In this document: piece after piece, positions 10,551-22,141 of the stretch
Layout of the letters: each line of letters starts with the position of its first letter
How positions within the stretch are numbered: position 1 is the first letter of the stretch
Program-made: the position numbers and the translations under genes
Assembly: GCA_037447655.1 (NCBI GenBank)
Contig: JBBHKE010000675.1
Span: 41,646-105,645 of the forward strand
Length of the DNA: 64,000 nucleotides
Reading direction: 5' to 3'
From: Zygnema cylindricum
Lineage: Eukaryota; Streptophyta; Zygnematophyceae; Zygnematales; Zygnemataceae
Notes under the pieces: generated by a model
Databases searched by the model: none
What the model saw: the letters and a program-made list of their open reading frames with translations, nothing else
What the model was told of the DNA's origin: nothing

Positions 10551-13251
10551 TTTAGCTGCAGCTGTTAGAATAATCACTGCAATGGCTCATTTTTCCTGTG
10601 TTTCTAGATAATATTAGCATAATTGTAAGCAATTTTTTCAGTAAGAATAACAATATTAAATACCGTTACTTTTCCGTGAATATTCTGACTTTTTTATTTC
10701 ATTTTGAAGGTGAGCTGATTCTGAATGGCTTATTGTTGTCATTAAGTGTTGTTATGGTAAGCACATTGTTAAAAGAATTCCACTTAAAAATAAGAAAAAA
10801 CATATTATTTTTGGAGTGTAAAGTATAATTATCGTCAAGATATTCCGCTTTTTGTTTTGTTAGTAAATTTTGCAAATTAGAAGTGCACATCATTTTCTGT
10901 ATCCATTTCGTGATTTTAAATATTTGTTTTATTTAGAAAAGAAGCTGACATTCTAGAATTTTGTCAATTCAAAAAGGGCATATGCTGCAAATAATTGATG
11001 TTGAATAATATTTAGTTAAAAATAAAAAATAAATCAGCATTGGCTTTTTCTGTATTATAGCTTTAATACAGCAAATATGTAAAAAAAGTTTTTTTATCAT
11101 TCTTTCAGCTACAATTGAGTAAAAATGTGAAAAAATGTTTTTTTTAAAGAAGTGAAGAAATAGTATTTTTTAAAAAGTGAAAAAATGTTTTTTTTATCTT
11201 TCTGTTGTTGGTCTCGGTGTGGTAAATTCTAATTTCTCAATTTTGTCAAATTCTTCAAATTAATAAATGGCATTACAGCTGAAGTTTGGCAATCTTTGAA
11301 TCATGTTTTTTTCTACCACTATTTTTTGTCTTCTTTTCTCTCCCTTTTCTTTTCGACTCTTCACAATTTTCTTACGTCCTTACTCCAGATGAATAAACTG
11401 TTTGTGCTTAGAAATAGAATCAACTTCCACATTCACATGATGTTTGTTGTATCTATTTTTTCCCTTCACTTTTTTTTTTCCCATCTCTCTCTCCCAATGC
11501 TATTTCTCTTCTTTCCCCTCTCGTTTCTTCTTTCTCTCTTCAATTTCTTCTTTATTTTCCCGACTCTTTCTCTTTATGTTATCTTTCTTTTATCTCTTTT
11601 TTTTTCTCTTTCTTCAATATCTTTCCGTCTCTCTTCTTGAAATTACAAATTTCAAAATACTAAATTTCCTTGTTTGTTGTTTTACTACTGAACAAAACTA
11701 TGTTGTTTTTTTTTTTAGTGAACTGAATATTGTCTTTTTTTTTTTACTAAAGAAATATTTTTACATCTAAATTTTCCTTAGTCCTTTCTACTCTCACTTG
11801 TTTGTCGCACCAAAAAAAAAAATCCGAGAAAAATATTATACGAATCAGGCCCCCTCTCCGCCATAAAAAGCCCCACGTAAATCACAAAAGCAAAAAATAA
11901 ATAAAAAATCCCAACGACCGACAGTCCCCACTCTGGTGAGAAAATGTCACGCTTCTGGAAGATTGTTATGGCTTCTCGCACCACAAAAAATGCCAAAGGA
12001 ATCAAAAAAATCTCAAAATCATTATGGAAAAAAAAAACCTCGAGAAAAAAAAACAAAAAAAAATCCTAGCCACCTAGCTGCTTGAAATAACGGTTTTTTT
12101 CACCCCTGGGGCAAGAACGTCGCGCTCATCGTAGATTTCCGTCGTCGGATGATTATAGAACGTGCGAATCCGCAGACGAATATCACCACTTTAATGTTAT
12201 GTGACGCCAGTTGGCGACACGAGAATATGCCATGTGAGCAAAAGATTACATTTTCGACATTTTGATGCCCGTATCGGCCTTTTTTTGTAAAAATCTCCAT
12301 TTAAAGAATAAAATGCCATTTTTGAGACCCTATTCTAACAACTCTATTTCAGCGCATTTTGTCACTTTCTGACGCTACTTGGCGGCACATAAATACGCCA
12401 CGTCAACAGTTGAACCCAATATTCCATGGTAAATTTTAGAAAAAACCCCAAATATTTTTAGAAACCCTAGATTTTTTAAAAATCCCCCAATTTGTGAAAA
12501 TACCACCATTTTTTTAAAAACCCGCAATTTTTTTGAAAAGACTTAAGATTTAAAAAAAAAACCCAACTTTTTGAGAAAACCCTCGTTTTTTTTAAACTCG
12601 CATTTTGCCCACTTTATCACTACGTGTTGCCACCTTGTGACGAAAATGTACGCCACATCAGCAGATTTTGAAATCATCCAATTTTTTATCCATGCATGGG
12701 ACGCTATTTTTATATAGCAAAACAAAAAGTCCCCACTTTTGCCTATTTTGTCGGTGCGTGATGCCAGCTGGCAAAGGGAAAATTATGTGCGTACATGCGA
12801 CCGTTATTACAATCGACTTTATATTTTATAAATACGAACAAACGAAAAACCTAAAAGAAACGCATGGTACGAAATGTACCCGAATTTATAAACCCTTACT
12901 ACCTCTAAATCGAAGAAAAACGTTTACAAGCAAACAGGAAAGAAAGAAAAATTAAAAACTAACGATAAGCAAATAAAACAATAAGGACTTAAATAAAAAA
13001 ATAATAAAATCGTAAAAAAATAAACAAAACAAAACAATGAAGTAACCGAAAAATAATTTGAAAAAAAAACGACAAAAAACAAACGAATCACGCTCACCGT
13101 CACAACCGCAACCTTTGAAAGCCAATTCGTTGACATCAAAATTCGGTTCAATCTCTCTCCCTCCACGCCCCCCTTCTCTCCCGTCCTTCCCTCCTCTATC
13201 TTCTCTTTCCCCTCTGATCGCAAAATGGAAAGTGAATGGAGAAAAAGAGAG

Positions 13252-13765
<514 letters not shown>

Positions 13766-14539
13766 TGGGGCCGCGAAAGAAGAAGAGAAAGGGAGAAGCA
13801 AAGGGAGAAAGAACGGGAGAGAGAGAATCTCGGAATCGTACTTCATTAAAGTACTATTTGATGAAGAGTTCTTATTGGCTACTATTGCCGGTTGTGAAAT
13901 GATTTCCTGTACTTTTTCGGTTTCCGACCGTTTCTCGAATCGCAAATTCCTGTACTTTCTCAGTTTTCGACCGGTTTCTCGGATCACAAAAAGCAGGAGC
14001 TCAATGCATTATTGGGGGCAACGTGGTTGTACATCTTTCTAGACGATTATTAGTTAACGATTTTATACGACAACTTTAACAATCGTTGGGCAAAGCTTCT
14101 GACAATAGTGGTTAATGTGCAGTATGAATCTTGTGGAGTGGCTTATAGATAGTCCATGGAACTTCGTTGATCAATCTTTATTGGCTAAACATTTGTCGCA
14201 GACTCTTCTACAAGCAAACATAGATGTTCGATTTTTGTAAAGGTTGATCTATGCGACCCGGCATGAAATCGATGCAAATTTCAAGTGGTTGTTAAATATT
14301 CCGACTGGTTATCGGCTACTTCTTTCCTGTATTTTCACTCATCTAATCGACAAATGTAGAAAAAGACACGATTGTACGAGCTTAACAATTATGCCATTTA
14401 ATTCAACGACTTGTTCGATGTATTGTTTTGCTGCGCGATGAATCATTGCGATCGCAAATAATTTGTAATTGACAATGTGCGTCTACATTTGATCTTTGGA
14501 GTCTGTGGTCACTATTTTTAGTTCTCCGATAGTGTATCT

Positions 14540-15698
14540 GAAACTCTGAGACCTCCATTGGCCCTCAGAGTATGCAGATCCAAAAGAAGCTAATCTAGAT
14601 AGTGCCGACTCCAAGTTGATATAAACCCCAAATGACTGACCCCTTGACAGTCAGAACCCCAATATAGATTCACCCCTGTGAAGTTACACTTTCTGTGTGC
14701 TCAGTTCCACCACAGAATGCAAATTAGAATATGAGATTTGGACACATTCACCCACTTTGACTTTCCCTTTGAAATGCACCCACCCTGGCAGACAAAAACT
14801 CTAACCTACTACACCCCTGTGAAGCTTGGACTCCCTTGAGTCCGCAGCAAAAAGAATCACTGAAAATGGTCAAGTAAATTAATTGTTATGGCTGCCCAAA
14901 GTTAGCCATTTATACAAGGTGCTCTCTCGGAGAGAGGGTCTTAACTGCCAAATTTTTCTAAGTCCTATCTCCCTCTAAAACTCTATCTACTGAAGTACGG
15001 CACCAATTAAAATACTGTGTCGTACAAAAAAGTACAGGTGCCGGTGTACTTTCAGTACGGCCATAGTACGACATGGCCAAAATGTTGACACATGTCATAT
15101 CTGGATTCGTTTCCGTAATCCCGGAGTTGCCACAATCCAATGTGGTTTTGCCACGTGTCATTCGATGTGGCGGTGATCGCAAACCGCCAAAATCTTATTC
15201 CGCGATCTCGGCATCTTTCGGGGCCGTCGGATCAAATCCGAATTTCAATCGTAGCCGTCATAAATACTTGCGCGGTATTCATTTTGATGTCAAACAAAAT
15301 GCGCCGTATTTATTTCGTAACCGTATCGTACTTCGTACTTTATATAACTGTATCTATGCACTACGTATATATTTCCAGTTAAATGATAAAGTCTACGTGC
15401 AACAAATTAAATAATTATCAAACCTTATATAGACTAAACGGTTAAAGCTACCGGCTATGATTGATGACAAACGGCAGGTACCAGGATCAATTCCTAGGTC
15501 CGTCAACTAACTTCTGGTAAGTCTACCTAATTTACCCCCTGTCTTCTCTAGAGAGCTTAGGCAGCCATGGCTCTAGCTCCTTATCCAGCCTTTAGTGACT
15601 ACAACAAGTGTGGTGGCTTGGAGAGGGGAGTTAGAGGCAGACTGCCTCAGCCTTTTTCTATCCTATTTACAGACCTAGAAAATACACAAATATCAACA
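14540..15698 (-). repeat. 3' LTR of the 14.5-18.9 kb element
   Basis: Begins TGAAACTCTGAGACC and ends ATATCAACA in plus-strand reading. It is clearly homologous to 17679-18867 throughout but diverged by many substitutions and small indels, so the insertion is not recent. It contains a degraded tRNA-like segment around 15435-15510. Confidence 0.9.
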
Positions 15699-15715
15699 CT
15701 CCCCTTATTTTCTAG
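15699..15715 (-). other. Polypurine tract
   Basis: In minus-strand reading, AGAAAATAAGGGGAG ends directly at the start of the 3' LTR (TGTTGATA). This is the position expected for the plus-strand DNA primer of an LTR retrotransposon. Confidence 0.8.
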
Positions 15716-15772
15716 TCTATTTTCCTTTCAACTCCCACACAAAAAAAAACCAAAATACTCCCTCCCAATTTT

Positions 15773-17698
15773 TTATTTTTTTTCCTTTTTCCTTTTCCTT
15801 TTATAAACCTTTATGACAATACTCTCACATTTTAAAAGGTCCATTAGATGAGCTGAAATAAACATTGGATCTTGATGATCACATATTTTATCAAGCATCC
15901 CAATTTTCATAACCCCGAGCAAAGATTTTATCCACCTCATCACTTTTTCATCCACACACCACCCGATTTCTCTCTTGCAATCGAAACAGCCAGCCCCATC
16001 TCCAATCTGCAACATATACCCGGATGATAACCCTTTTACAGGAACATCTTCAGAAGCGACATCACACCAAGTAGTGATGTCAAATCCATCCACCTCCAAA
16101 TATTCCCAAAAAACACTAGTCCCCACTAAGTTTCTCATAAGATCTACATCTTCCGTACTCATATTTTTATCTATGATAACTACCCCATTTTCTGAACTTC
16201 CCTCACTCTCTCCCATGTAATTCTTTCCACTATCGCTATCTATTTTAATTCCCAATAAATATTTCTTCTCCCCTAAACCTTTAATCAAATATTTCTCTTC
16301 TCCCCTATCCTTTAAAACCTCTTCGAGTTTCACTTCTCCCCTTTCCTCGGAATCTGGTAAAGTCTCCTTTTCGGACCAATTTTCTGTTTTCCTATTATCT
16401 ATAAAATTATCGTCATTAATTTTATCTTTCCCGTTTTCACTTATGGATCCTAGATCTGACTTTCTCATTTCTAAGTCATACACTATACACTCCTCGACAT
16501 CCTCAAGTACCTCCTCTCTCTTTACTTCCCTTATACCTCCAAAAGCACAATGTTGCCTTCGTGCAATTTCTGTGTACTTTTCTCTCTTCCCCCTTCTACT
16601 GATGTGAAGAAGCTCCAATTTTTCTTCATCCTCTTTCTCCTCTTCCTCTTCGTCTTCCTCATCCACATTCAAACTTCTAAGTTTTTCCAAACAAGGGCAT
16701 TCCTCCATATAATGACCAGGTTCCCTACAAAAGAAGCAAACCTATTTTTTCAAAGCTCCCGTGTCTTTTCCTCTCCCTCTTTTTCCACCATAGTTCCGAT
16801 AAGGTTTACCTTTGTCTTTCTTCCTCTCATCACGCTTCCGCTCGTCACCGCTGTTCCTCTCATCACGCTTCCGCCAATCACCACCAGCTGAAAATGCATT
16901 GACCCTGTCCCTTCCCCTACGAAGCTCCAAAGTGCTTCCCCTCACAAGAATTATCCCCATGGTAAAGCTCCAAGTCCATGAGGAGCCATCCATTGCCTAC
17001 AAAAGACAAAAGATGTTTTCGTACTCATCTGGGAGTTTCATAAGTAGTGTATTAATCTTACTCTCCTCAGATTTTACATATCCCGCACTAGTAAGCTCAA
17101 CATATAACGCAGCAATATCGTTGCAAAACTTTATCATGCTACCGCCTTTATAAACGTAGGCCTCTATTTCCTGTTTTACTAATTGCTGCCTCTGAATAGT
17201 CTCACTCTTATAAATCTGAATTAGTGCTTCCCATATCTCTGAAGACTTGGGTAGACTTAAAAGAGTGATAGCTATGGACTTAGACACATATCTAAGTATG
17301 AGATGTTTTGCTATAGTGTTTGTGTATTCCCATATTTTTCTGTCATTTTCTTCGGTTTTAATCCCTAGAAGTGGTACCATAGCTGAGAGCCTAGCTCCCC
17401 TCACCATAGGTGTCTTTTTTTCCTTCTCCTCTATTTCCCCATCCACGGAAAGGTTTTTCCTTTCACCTTCCGTTGCATCTGAACTCCGGTTGATATTCTG
17501 GGCAGCCTCAGATGAATCTCCATAGTAAGCTCCTCCAAAGCCAGGTGGCGGACATCTCACTTGTCCCGAAACAATTCTTCATAAGTGCTTCTCGAAAAGC
17601 AATCCCGCCATTGTAAACTCCCAATAAGTGAAGTCGGTTCCATCGAACATAGGCACCTTAGATGGTGGGCCCATAACCTGAAACTCTGAGACCTTCAT
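15773..17698 (-). pseudogene. gag with zinc knuckle joined to an RNase-H-like tail, three in-frame stops
   Basis: One frame of about 640 codons runs from the ATG at 17698 (or the ATG inside the primer-binding site) to 15773. It is broken only by stops at 17579-17581 (TGA), 16997-16999 (TAG) and 16742-16744 (TAG). Domains in order: copia gag core (FTYWEFTMAGLL; LPDEYENIF), zinc knuckle CFFCREPGHYMEEC near 16735-16695, and an acidic run of Asp/Glu around codon 340. The last is a stretch (GLSSGYMLQIGDGAGCFDCK, then ...MRWIKSLL) resembling the SGY...W.SK region of copia RNase H. The second stop replaces the Gln codon still present in the sister element at 61.8 kb. The RNase H match is by eye and weaker than the gag call. 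Confidence 0.75.
17666..17678 (-). other. Primer-binding site for half tRNA-iMet
   Basis: On the minus strand GGTTATGGGCCCA follows immediately after the 5' LTR end (...TTTCA). This is complementary to the anticodon arm of initiator tRNA-Met (TGGGCCCATAACC), not to a tRNA 3' end. Drosophila copia is the known case of priming by this internal tRNA-iMet fragment. The same 13 bases lie at the same place in the element at 60794 (61804-61816). Confidence 0.85.
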
Positions 17699-18867
17699 TG
17701 GCCCTCAGAGTATGCAGATCCAAAAGACTCTAATCTAGATAGTGCCGACTCCAAGTTGATATAAACCCAAATGACTGACCCTTTGACAGTCAGAACCCCA
17801 ATATAGGTTCACCCCTGTGAAGTAACATTTTCTGTGTGCTCAGTTCCACCACAGAATGCAAAGTTAGAATATAAGATTTGGACACATTCACCCACTTTGA
17901 CTTTCCCTTAGAAATACCGCCACCCTGGCAGACACAAACTCTGACCGACTACACACCTGTGTAGCCTGGACTCCCTTGAGTCCGCAGCAAAAAGAATCAC
18001 TGAAAATGGTCAAGTAAATTAATTGTTATGGCTGCCCAAAGTTAGCCATTTATACAAGGTGCTCTCTCGGAGAGAGGGTCCTATCTGCCAAATTTTTCTA
18101 AGTCCTATCTCCCTCTAAAACTCTATCTACTGAAGTACGGCACCAATTAAAATACTGTGTCGTACAGAAAAGTACAGGTGCCGGTGTACTTTCTGTACGG
18201 CCATAGTACGACATGGCCAAAATGTTGACACATGTCATATCTGGATTCGTTTCCGTAATCCTCGGAGTTGCCGCAATCCAATGTAGCTTTTCCACGTGTC
18301 ACTCGATGTGGCGGTGATCGCAAACCGCCAAAATCCTACTCCGCGATCTCGGCATCCTTCGCGGCCGTCCGATCGAGACTCGATTTCAATCGTGGCCGTC
18401 ATAAATACTTGCGCGGTATTCTTTCCGACGTCAAACAAAATGCGCGGTATTTATTTCGTAGCCGTACCGTACGTCGTACTTTACACAACTGTTTCTATGC
18501 ATTATGTATATAGTTCCCGTTAAATGAATTAGTCTAATTGTAACTATTTACATAACTATCATACACAATATAATCTATCCCATAACCTAGACTATTAGGA
18601 TAAGGTTACCGGTTACTGCGGGTTTGATGCAGGTAGGTACCAGGATCAAATCCTGGTTCCGTGAAACTAACTTTTAGAAAACCCAATGAAACAACTGCCT
18701 GTCTCTCTCTACACAGCACAGGTAGCCATGGCTAACTCTTCCTCCAGTCTTCAGTGACTGCGACAAGTGCGGGGACTTGAGTGAGGAGTTAGAGGCAGGC
18801 TATCAATATCTACTATTTGCTTTTTATTTTGCAATCTCTAGACCTATAAAATACTTGAATTCCAACA
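17679..18867 (-). repeat. 5' LTR of the 14.5-18.9 kb element
   Basis: 1189 bp, TG...CA ends. Contains a tRNA-like segment on the plus strand (18598-18670), antisense to the element. Confidence 0.9.
18598..18670 (+). other. tRNA-like segment in LTR, antisense to element
   Basis: GGTTACCGGTTAC is followed by a T-arm-like hairpin CCAGGATCAAATCCTGG (5-bp stem, 7-nt loop) containing the box-B-like GGATCAAATCC. The homologous segment in the other LTR copy is CCAGGATCAATTCCTAGG (15478-15495). Corresponds in position to the better preserved tRNA-like unit at 61008-61084. Confidence 0.5.
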
Positions 18868-19003
18868 GTATCGATGTGAATTTCACATTTGTAGACCGTC
18901 CTCTGCCCTTATTTGATGTACATACGTCATGTCAGCGACAAATCTGCGACTACCTTAGTACGAATGCGATTGTTCAATCAATCAATGCGATCTTCTGTTC
19001 GAT

Positions 19004-20352
19004 GGGTTTGACTGGTCGCTAAATATATATACATTGTCTTGCGGCTCAATTTCACCTCAACTCTTGTACACTTGCTAATGGAATAATCACCACAATGGCT
19101 CTTTTTTCTTGTTTTTCCGGATAATGTTAGCATAATTGTAAGCAATTTTTTCACCAGGAATAACGCTATTAATTACCATAACATTTCTGTGAATATTCTG
19201 GCTTTTTTATTTCGTTTGAGGGTGAGTTGATTTTGAATGGCTTATTGTTGTCATTAAGTGTTGTTATGGTAAGCACATTGTTATAAGGATTTCACTTAGA
19301 AATAAGAAAAAACAGATTATTTTTTGGGTGTAAAGTATGATCATCGTCAAGATATTTTGCTTTTTGTTGTGTCCGTAATTTTTGCAATTGAGAAGTGCAT
19401 ATAATTTTCTGTATCATATTCCAAACAAGAAAAAAAATTGAATCTTAATTACAATTTGTTTTCTTGTTTTCAAATATTTGTTTTATACGAAAAGAGGCTG
19501 ACATTCTTGGATTTTGTCAATTTAAAAATCGCATGTGTTGTATATAATCGATGTTCAATAATGTTTAGTTTAAAAAACAAATTTAATCAGCATTTTTTTT
19601 TTTTTTTAGCTTGAATAGAGCAAGGATGTAAGTAAATAGTTTTTTTTTTTCATTCTTTTAGCTACAATTGAGTAAAAATGTGAAAAAATGTTTTTTTATG
19701 TTCTTCATTTTGGTATCTGTGCGGTAATTTCTAATTTCTCTAATTTGTCAAATTTTTCAAATAAAATGATGGCCTTATAGTTGAAGTTTGAGGATCCTTG
19801 AATCTTGTTTTTCTCTACCATTATTATTTTTTTTGGTTTGCTTCTATATTTCTTTTCTCTTTTTCTCTCCCTTTTCTTTTCGACTCTTACAATTTTCTTA
19901 CTGTCTTTACAACAAATGAATAAACTGTATGTGCTTAGAAGTAAAATCAACTTCCACATTCTCATGATGTTTGTTATATTTTTTCTTTCTCTTCACTTTC
20001 TTTTTTGTTTTTCGGTCTCTCAATCCCAGTGCTATGTCTCTTCTCTCCCATCTCTTTTTTTCTTTCTCTTTTCAATTTCTTCTTTATTTTCACGTCTCTT
20101 TCTCGCTATGTTATCTCTCTTTTATTTCATATTTCTTCTCTCTCTTCAATATCTTCTTGTCTCTCACGCCTTGAAATTACAAATTTCAAAATACTAAATT
20201 TCCTTTTGTGTTGTTTTTCTGCTGAACAAAACTGTCTTTTTTTTTGTTTTTAGGGAACTGAATATTGTCTTTTTTGTTTTTTTGTAATAAAGAAATTTTT
20301 TTACATCTATATTTTCCTTAGTCCTATCCACCTCTCACTTGTTTGTCGCACA

Positions 20353-20395
<43 letters not shown>

Positions 20396-22090
20396 AAAAA
20401 ATGACTATAAGAATTTGACCCCATCTCTCCCAGAAAAATCCCCACAAAAACCCTTAAAACAAAAAAAAACAAAAAAATCCCTATGACCGACAAACCCCAC
20501 TCTGGCGACAAGATGACAAGATGTCGCGCTTTTGGAAGATTTTTATCCCTTCTCGCACCAGAAAAAAATGCCAAAAGAATCCAGAAAAATCCCAAAATCA
20601 TCCTAAAAAAAACAAAAAAAACCCCAAACAGAAAAATAAAAAAACCCGGAGAAAAAAAATAAGGAAAAAAAATCCTAGCCACCTACCTGCTTGAAACAAT
20701 GGATTTTTCCCCTCCCGTTGGGTCGGAGCGCCGTGCTCCTCACAGATATAACACGCGAATCCGAGGGCGAATATCACCGCTTTATCGCTTTGTGACGCCA
20801 CTTGGCGACACGAGAATATGTCACGTCGAGAATATGCCACGTCAACAGGAGAAAACATTTTCGACATTTTGAACCCCGTATTGACCCTATTTTTCTAAAA
20901 ATCCCCATTTTTTGAAAAAAATACCCCATTTAAAGAAAAAACGCCATTTTTAAGTCTTTATACTAACAACTTTATTTCGGCGCATTTTCTAATTTTGTGA
21001 CGCCACCTGGCGGCAAATAAATACCGTCAGCATTTTTTTTTGAACCCTATATTACATAATAATTTTGTGAAAAAGCCCCAAAACTTTTTAGAAAACCCTC
21101 AAATTTTTGAAAAGACCACCATTTTTTCAAAAAAAGTCATTTTTTTTGGAAACACCCCAGATTTAAACAAAAAAAACCCCAATATTTTTAGAAAACCTGA
21201 GTTTTTTCAAAACTCGCTTTTTGCCCACTTTATCACTACTTGTCACCACTCGGTGACGCAAATGTACGCAACGTCAGGAGTTGTGAAATAATCCGAATCT
21301 CAGACTTTACATTGGAATTTTTTTTTGAATAATCAAACAAAAAATCCCCATTCCTGCCTATTTGGTCGGTGCTGATTGTGAAATAATCCGAATTTTGAAC
21401 CCTTTATGGGACGACATTTTTGAATAACCGAACAAAAAACCCCATTTTTACCTATTTGGTCGGTGCGTGATGCCAACTGGCAGTGGGAAAACTATATGCA
21501 CAAATACGACCGTTACTACGATCAACGTTATTTTTATAAATACGAACAAACGAAAAAAAAAAAAAACGCATAGTACGAAATGGTACACTAATTCGAAAAC
21601 CCTACCTATCTCTCAATCGATGAAAATGTTAACGAGCAAATAGGAAAGAAAAAATAATATAAAAATAACGAAAAGCGAATAAAACAGCAAAGTCACAAAT
21701 ATATTAATAATAAAATCCTAAAAAAAATAAACGAAACGAAAAAAAAAACAGTAACGGAATAATAATTTGAGAAAAAAAACGAAAAAAAAAAGAAACTGAA
21801 TCACGCTTACCGTCACAAACGCAACGATCGAGAGCCGGTTAGTTCACATCGAAGTTCGGTTCCTCCACTCTCCCTCCACGCCCCCCCTCTTTCCGGTCCT
21901 TCCCTCCTATCTTCTCTTGCCCTTCGACTCCAGTCCAAAAAAAATCAAAAAAATCCGAAAATTAGAGAGCGAATAGAGAGAGAGAGAGAAAGGGAATGGA
22001 GAAAGAGACATGGAGAGAGAGAGAAAGGGAATGGAGAGAGAGACATGGAGAGAGAGAAAGGGAATGGAGAGATAGAGAGGGAGAGAGAGA

Positions 22091-22137
<47 letters not shown>

Positions 22138-22140
22138 TCA
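19004..22140 (+). repeat. Direct repeat unit 3, ends at its GA tract
   Basis: Begins at GGGTTTGACTGGTCGCTA (19004) and follows the body order of the other units up to the GA tract (21966-22138). Instead of continuing into the spacer it stops there, and the next bases belong to exon 6 of the UGT80 gene. An (AT)16 run lies at 20361-20392. Confidence 0.8.
21966..22138. repeat. (GA)n microsatellite at right edge of block
   Basis: GA-rich tract with repeated GGAATGGAGA...GACATGGAGA interruptions; forms the right border of the repeat block. Confidence 0.9.
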
Positions 22141-22141
22141 C

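Larger units (their letters stand above)
14540..18867 (-). mobile_element. Ty1-copia-type LTR retrotransposon, internally deleted
   Basis: A complete insertion read on the minus strand. It is flanked by the 5-bp target duplication GTATC (14535-14539 and 18868-18872). The unoccupied sequence (GATAGCGTATCGCTGTGACT) is present at the matching place in two other units (about 5927 and 10182). LTRs lie at 14540-15698 and 17679-18867, both TG...CA in plus-strand reading. The interior is only 1980 bp. It encodes gag with a zinc knuckle, then an acidic stretch and an RNase-H-like tail. Protease, integrase and reverse transcriptase are missing, so it would depend on a helper element such as the relative at 60794. 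Confidence 0.92.
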
